Source: Chloroflexota bacterium (lineage in GTDB: Bacteria; Chloroflexota; Limnocylindria; Limnocylindrales; CSP1-4). Taken from it: 7,273 nt of DNA. This document shows positions 5,063-7,273 of the stretch, piece by piece. Numbering within the stretch: the first letter of the stretch is position 1; each line of letters starts with the position of its first letter. Below the pieces are notes generated by a model. It had not been told where the DNA came from. It saw only the letters and a program-made list of their open reading frames with translations, and made no database searches. The stretch spans positions 1-7,273 of the forward strand of contig JACDAH010000008.1 of NCBI GenBank assembly GCA_013695505.1, in the 5' to 3' direction. Made by a program: the position numbers and the translations under genes.

Positions 5063-5968
5063 TTGAAGCAAGCTCCATCTGTCGATCACGTCGTGAATCC
5101 GATCGGCGTGAGCACCTGGGTCTGGACATCGCCGCTCTCCGATGTTGACCTGGATCGTCTCGTGCCGCTCATCCACGGCTGGGGGTTCGACATCATCGAA
5201 CTGCCGATCGAACAGCCTGGCGACTGGGATCCGGCCCGGGCTGCAGACCTCGTTGCCGAAGCCGGCCTCGGCACCACGACGTGCGCCGTCATGACTCCGG
5301 ACCGGGACTTGACCACCACCGATCTAGTCGTCACCAAGACGACGCAGGCCTATCTCCGGCAGTGCATCGACATCGCCGAGATGGCGGGTTCACCGGTTGT
5401 CGCGGGCCCCGTTTACGCTCCCGTGGGACGCCTCTGGCAGCTGGACCCCGACGAGCGCAGGACGACGGTTGCTCGACTCATCGAGGGGCTCCGCCCAATC
5501 GTCGAATATGCCGAGCGCCGCGACGTCCGATTGGCGCTCGAGCCGCTGAACCGGTTCGAAACCAGCTTGATCAACACCGTCGAGCAGGCCATGGACGTTG
5601 TCTCCAGCGTCGACTCTCCCGCGTTGGGCGTCTGCCTTGACACCTTCCACATGAACATCGAGGAAAAGGATCCGGTAGCGGCAGTCCGCATGGCAGCCGG
5701 GCATATCGCTCACGTGCAGGCGTGCGGAACCGACCGGGGAACGCCAGGCGCCGACCAGTTCGCATGGCATCGGTTCGCTGACGCACTTGCCGAGTGTTCC
5801 TACGTTGGCCCGGTTTGCATCGAATCATTCACGGCCCACAACGCGGCGATCGCCCTTGCCGCGTCGGTCTGGCGTCCCCTGGCACGGACGCAGGACGCAC
5901 TCGCAGTGGATGGACTGGCCTTCCTGCGCCCGTTATTCCAGGGCGACACAGGCGGGAGAGCCCGATGA
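5063..5968 (+). CDS. Sugar isomerase/epimerase (AP2Ec / D-tagatose 3-epimerase-like TIM barrel)
   Basis: The 301-residue product belongs to the xylose isomerase-like TIM-barrel superfamily, close in motif to D-tagatose/D-psicose 3-epimerases, which move a keto or hydroxyl configuration on a free or modified sugar using Mn2+ or Mg2+. The first strand reads NPIGVSTWVW (12-21), followed by GWGFDIIELPIE (39-50). All four expected metal ligands are seen: Glu160 in LALEPLNRFE, Asp193 in CLDTFHMNIEE, His217 in HIAHVQ and Glu254 in CIESF. His196 and Arg225 (CGTDRGTPG) match the substrate-contact positions of that family. The start is TTG 5063 with a strong Shine-Dalgarno; GTG 5093 (291 residues) is the alternative. 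The last codon overlaps the start of the ThuA-like gene (ATGA), so it heads an operon. The actual sugar cannot be read; a 3-keto-glycoside epimerase like YcjR is as possible as a free-ketose epimerase. Confidence 0.92.
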   Translation: MKQAPSVDHVVNPIGVSTWVWTSPLSDVDLDRLVPLIHGWGFDIIELPIEQPGDWDPARAADLVAEAGLGTTTCAVMTPDRDLTTTDLVVTKTTQAYLRQCIDIAEMAGSPVVAGPVYAPVGRLWQLDPDERRTTVARLIEGLRPIVEYAERRDVRLALEPLNRFETSLINTVEQAMDVVSSVDSPALGVCLDTFHMNIEEKDPVAAVRMAAGHIAHVQACGTDRGTPGADQFAWHRFADALAECSYVGPVCIESFTAHNAAIALAASVWRPLARTQDALAVDGLAFLRPLFQGDTGGRAR

Positions 5969-6801
5969 CGAAGCTCCTCTTGATCGCGGGTGCTCCATCT
6001 CATGGACCCGGAGCACACGAGCATCGCGCCGGTGCACTTCTGCTCCAGCGGTGCCTCCGCGGTGTGCCGGATCTCGAGGTCCAGGTCCACACCGGCGGGT
6101 GGGTCGCCGATGAGCACGACCTCCAGACTGCTGACGCGGTCGCGATCTACGCAGACGGCGGGACCGGACACCCCATCCTCGTCGAGGATCGGCTCGTGAC
6201 CTTGGGCCGCCTGATGGACCGCGGTGTCGGGTTTGCCCTGATGCACTGGGCCGTCGAGCTGCCGGTGGATCACGGGGCGCCACAAGTCGACAAGTGGATC
6301 GGTGGCCACTACGAGGATCTCGTGAGCTGCAACCCAATGTGGAACGCACGCTTCGAGCAGCTGCCAGATCATCCGATCACGCGTGGCGTGGCTTCATTCG
6401 AGACGTACGACGAGTGGTATTTCAACATCCGGTCTGAGGGCGGCGCCCTCGCGAACGAGGCGACCGTCCGGGCTGATGCTCAATTCAGCCCGATCCTGGT
6501 CGCTACCCCAACCGACCTGGTGCGCCATGGCCCGTATGTCTGGCCGCATGGCCCATACCCGGGGGTCGTGGCCGCGAGTGGCCGGCCGGAGACGCTGCTG
6601 TGGACGCTCGAGCGTCCTGATGGTGGTCGCGGTTTCGGCCTGGCGGGCGGCCATTATCACGCCAACTGGAGAAACGACGCCTTCCGCACGACCGTGCTCA
6701 ACGCGCTTGTGTGGCTCACGGGCGCGGACGTTCCGGCCGGAGGCGTCGCCTCCGAAGTTTCCGCCGAAGACCTGAGCCGCTACCTCGACGACCAAGAGTG
6801 A
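5965..6801 (+). CDS. ThuA-like domain protein (trehalose-utilisation family, class I amidotransferase-like fold)
   Basis: This 278-residue protein matches the ThuA-like family, small alpha/beta proteins with a class I glutamine amidotransferase-like fold named after the rhizobial trehalose-utilisation gene. Characteristic pieces are KLLLIAGAPSHGPGAHEH (3-20), AVAIYADGGTGHP (58-70), GVGFALMHWAVELP (87-100), WIGGHYE (111-117), DHPITRGV (135-142), DEWYFNIR (149-156) and the C-terminal RGFGLAGGHYHANWRNDAFR (222-241) followed by TTVLNALVWLTGADVP. No signal peptide is seen, so it is presumably cytosolic, unlike many planctomycete relatives, which are exported. It starts at ATG 5965 inside the stop of the isomerase gene (ATGA) with GGGAG at 5954-5958 as ribosome binding site. 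Rhizobial genetics links ThuA with the dehydrogenase ThuB in trehalose breakdown through a keto-sugar; the exact reaction here is not deducible. Confidence 0.9.
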   Translation: MTKLLLIAGAPSHGPGAHEHRAGALLLQRCLRGVPDLEVQVHTGGWVADEHDLQTADAVAIYADGGTGHPILVEDRLVTLGRLMDRGVGFALMHWAVELPVDHGAPQVDKWIGGHYEDLVSCNPMWNARFEQLPDHPITRGVASFETYDEWYFNIRSEGGALANEATVRADAQFSPILVATPTDLVRHGPYVWPHGPYPGVVAASGRPETLLWTLERPDGGRGFGLAGGHYHANWRNDAFRTTVLNALVWLTGADVPAGGVASEVSAEDLSRYLDDQE

Positions 6802-6897
6802 CGGGTAGGGGCCGGATCGCCCGCGTCGCAGTCCTACGGTCGTCCATCTCATCCATTTGTCCCAGAGTCTGCCGGGGGGAGTTGTTCCGGGTGCCTG

Positions 6898-6903
6898 AAG
6901 GAG
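6898..6903 (+). promoter_or_regulatory. Strong Shine-Dalgarno before the 26-codon frame
   Basis: AAGGAG sits eight bases upstream of a GTG at 6912-6914. It is the best ribosome binding site in the window and is the main argument that the tiny frame behind it is, or was, translated. Confidence 0.6.
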
Positions 6904-6911
6904 TACTCAAG

Positions 6912-6992
6912 GTGAAGTTGGTCGTACCCGATCAGACCTTGCGAGACGACACCGCCGAGGCAGAGGCCATCGCGGCCGGGAGCGCCGAATGA
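6912..6992 (+). CDS. 26-residue frame resembling the N-terminus of a D-2-hydroxyacid dehydrogenase; remnant or leader
   Basis: GTG at 6912 opens a short frame, beginning MKLVVPDQTLRDDTAEAEAI and ending AAGSAE, that closes at a TGA overlapping the start of the dehydrogenase gene (ATGA). It is preceded by a near-ideal Shine-Dalgarno. The peptide resembles, from memory, the first beta strand and helix of D-isomer-specific 2-hydroxyacid dehydrogenases of the CtBP-like group, which often begin with a K-[VL]-V-V-x-D motif followed by an E-x-x-x-L/I-A-x-A/G-G-A-E helix. Two readings are possible. It may be the surviving initiation region of such a gene whose body was deleted. It may instead be a genuine small peptide that couples ribosomes to the downstream gene; the GGGAG that serves that gene (6978-6982) lies inside it. 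About 110 bases separate it from the ThuA stop, and nothing else is visible in that gap. Confidence 0.5.
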   Translation: MKLVVPDQTLRDDTAEAEAIAAGSAE

Positions 6993-7273
6993 GCCCAAGG
7001 AAGGAACGGGCCATCGACGGGATCGTCGCGCGGGGCGAGGTGGGCGGGAGGACTGTCCAGATCGTCGAAACCGGGGCCGTCGAGTGTCACGTGTACGAAC
7101 CCGCTCCCCTCCGCGAGGGTCAGGTCCGGGTCCGAACCGTCCGCTCAGCGATCAGCACTGGCACCGAGATGACGTTCTACGGCAAGGACGCCTCGAACGT
7201 GTACCTGCACAAGAAGTGGAACGAGGAGCTCCGCCTATTCGAGCAGGGGACCCCCTCGATCGACTACCCGTTC
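6989..7273 (+). CDS. Zinc-type medium-chain (alcohol/sugar) dehydrogenase, N-terminal part, cut by window edge
   Basis: The 95 residues visible match the N-terminal GroES-like catalytic domain of medium-chain dehydrogenases. After a lead of about 20 residues come RTVQIVETGAVECHVYEPAP (21-40), EGQVRVRTVRSAISTGTE (43-60) and MTFYGKDA (61-68). The S-[AG]-I-S-x-G-T-E signature is typical of the group that includes BchC-like and threonine/polyol dehydrogenase-like enzymes, in which an NAD(P)-dependent enzyme oxidises a hydroxyl of an alcohol or sugar. The zinc ligands and Rossmann domain are beyond the edge, so metal dependence is not shown. ATG 6989 overlaps the stop of the preceding 26-codon frame, and GGGAG at 6978-6982 gives its own ribosome binding site six bases upstream. 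Its position after an isomerase and ThuA suggests a sugar substrate. Confidence 0.85.
   Translation, partial: MSPRKERAIDGIVARGEVGGRTVQIVETGAVECHVYEPAPLREGQVRVRTVRSAISTGTEMTFYGKDASNVYLHKKWNEELRLFEQGTPSIDYPF

Noticed and set aside
1..7273. CRISPR arrays, insertion sequences, toxin-antitoxin pairs, phage genes
   Set aside because: No regularly spaced repeats, terminal inverted repeats, transposase or integrase motifs were found on either strand.

Overview
This is a GC-rich bacterial window (roughly two thirds G+C by eye). An F420-type luciferase-like oxidoreductase, a proline/alanine/threonine-rich lipoprotein, an FnIII/cupredoxin-like surface protein and AP2Ec/ThuA sugar genes together suggest a Chloroflexota lineage (Limnocylindria/Ellin6529-like) or, less likely, an actinobacterium. 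This assignment is an inference from gene content and codon use, not a search result.

The left part (1-4044) is read from the minus strand. In transcription order from right to left it holds: an FnIII/cupredoxin-like multidomain protein whose N-terminus looks incomplete (2605-4044); a small two-helix membrane protein (about 2094-2351) coupled by an ATGA overlap to an F420-dependent LLM oxidoreductase (1180-2097); and a lipoprotein (462-1100) coupled by another ATGA overlap to an Lrp/AsnC regulator that runs off the left edge (1-465).

The middle (4045-5062) is about 1 kb with one certain gene, a tRNA-Pro(TGG) with encoded CCA on the minus strand (4384-4459). Around it lie protein-like fragments without credible starts or with broken frames. 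This stretch could be a decayed or rearranged junction at a tRNA locus.

The right part (5063-7273) is a plus-strand sugar-catabolism operon. It encodes a sugar isomerase/epimerase with a complete set of epimerase-type metal ligands, a ThuA-like protein overlapping it by ATGA, a 26-codon reading frame with a very good Shine-Dalgarno that resembles the first strand and helix of a D-2-hydroxyacid dehydrogenase, and a zinc-type medium-chain dehydrogenase that overlaps it by ATGA and leaves the window at the right edge. This gene set is reminiscent of pathways that oxidise, epimerise and process 3-keto-sugars (Ycj and Thu systems).

Points worth a second look are the tiny reading frame at 6912-6992, the cupredoxin-like domain that has lost most copper ligands, the missing N-terminus of that protein, the debris around the tRNA, and an apparent excess of the palindrome CGATCG.
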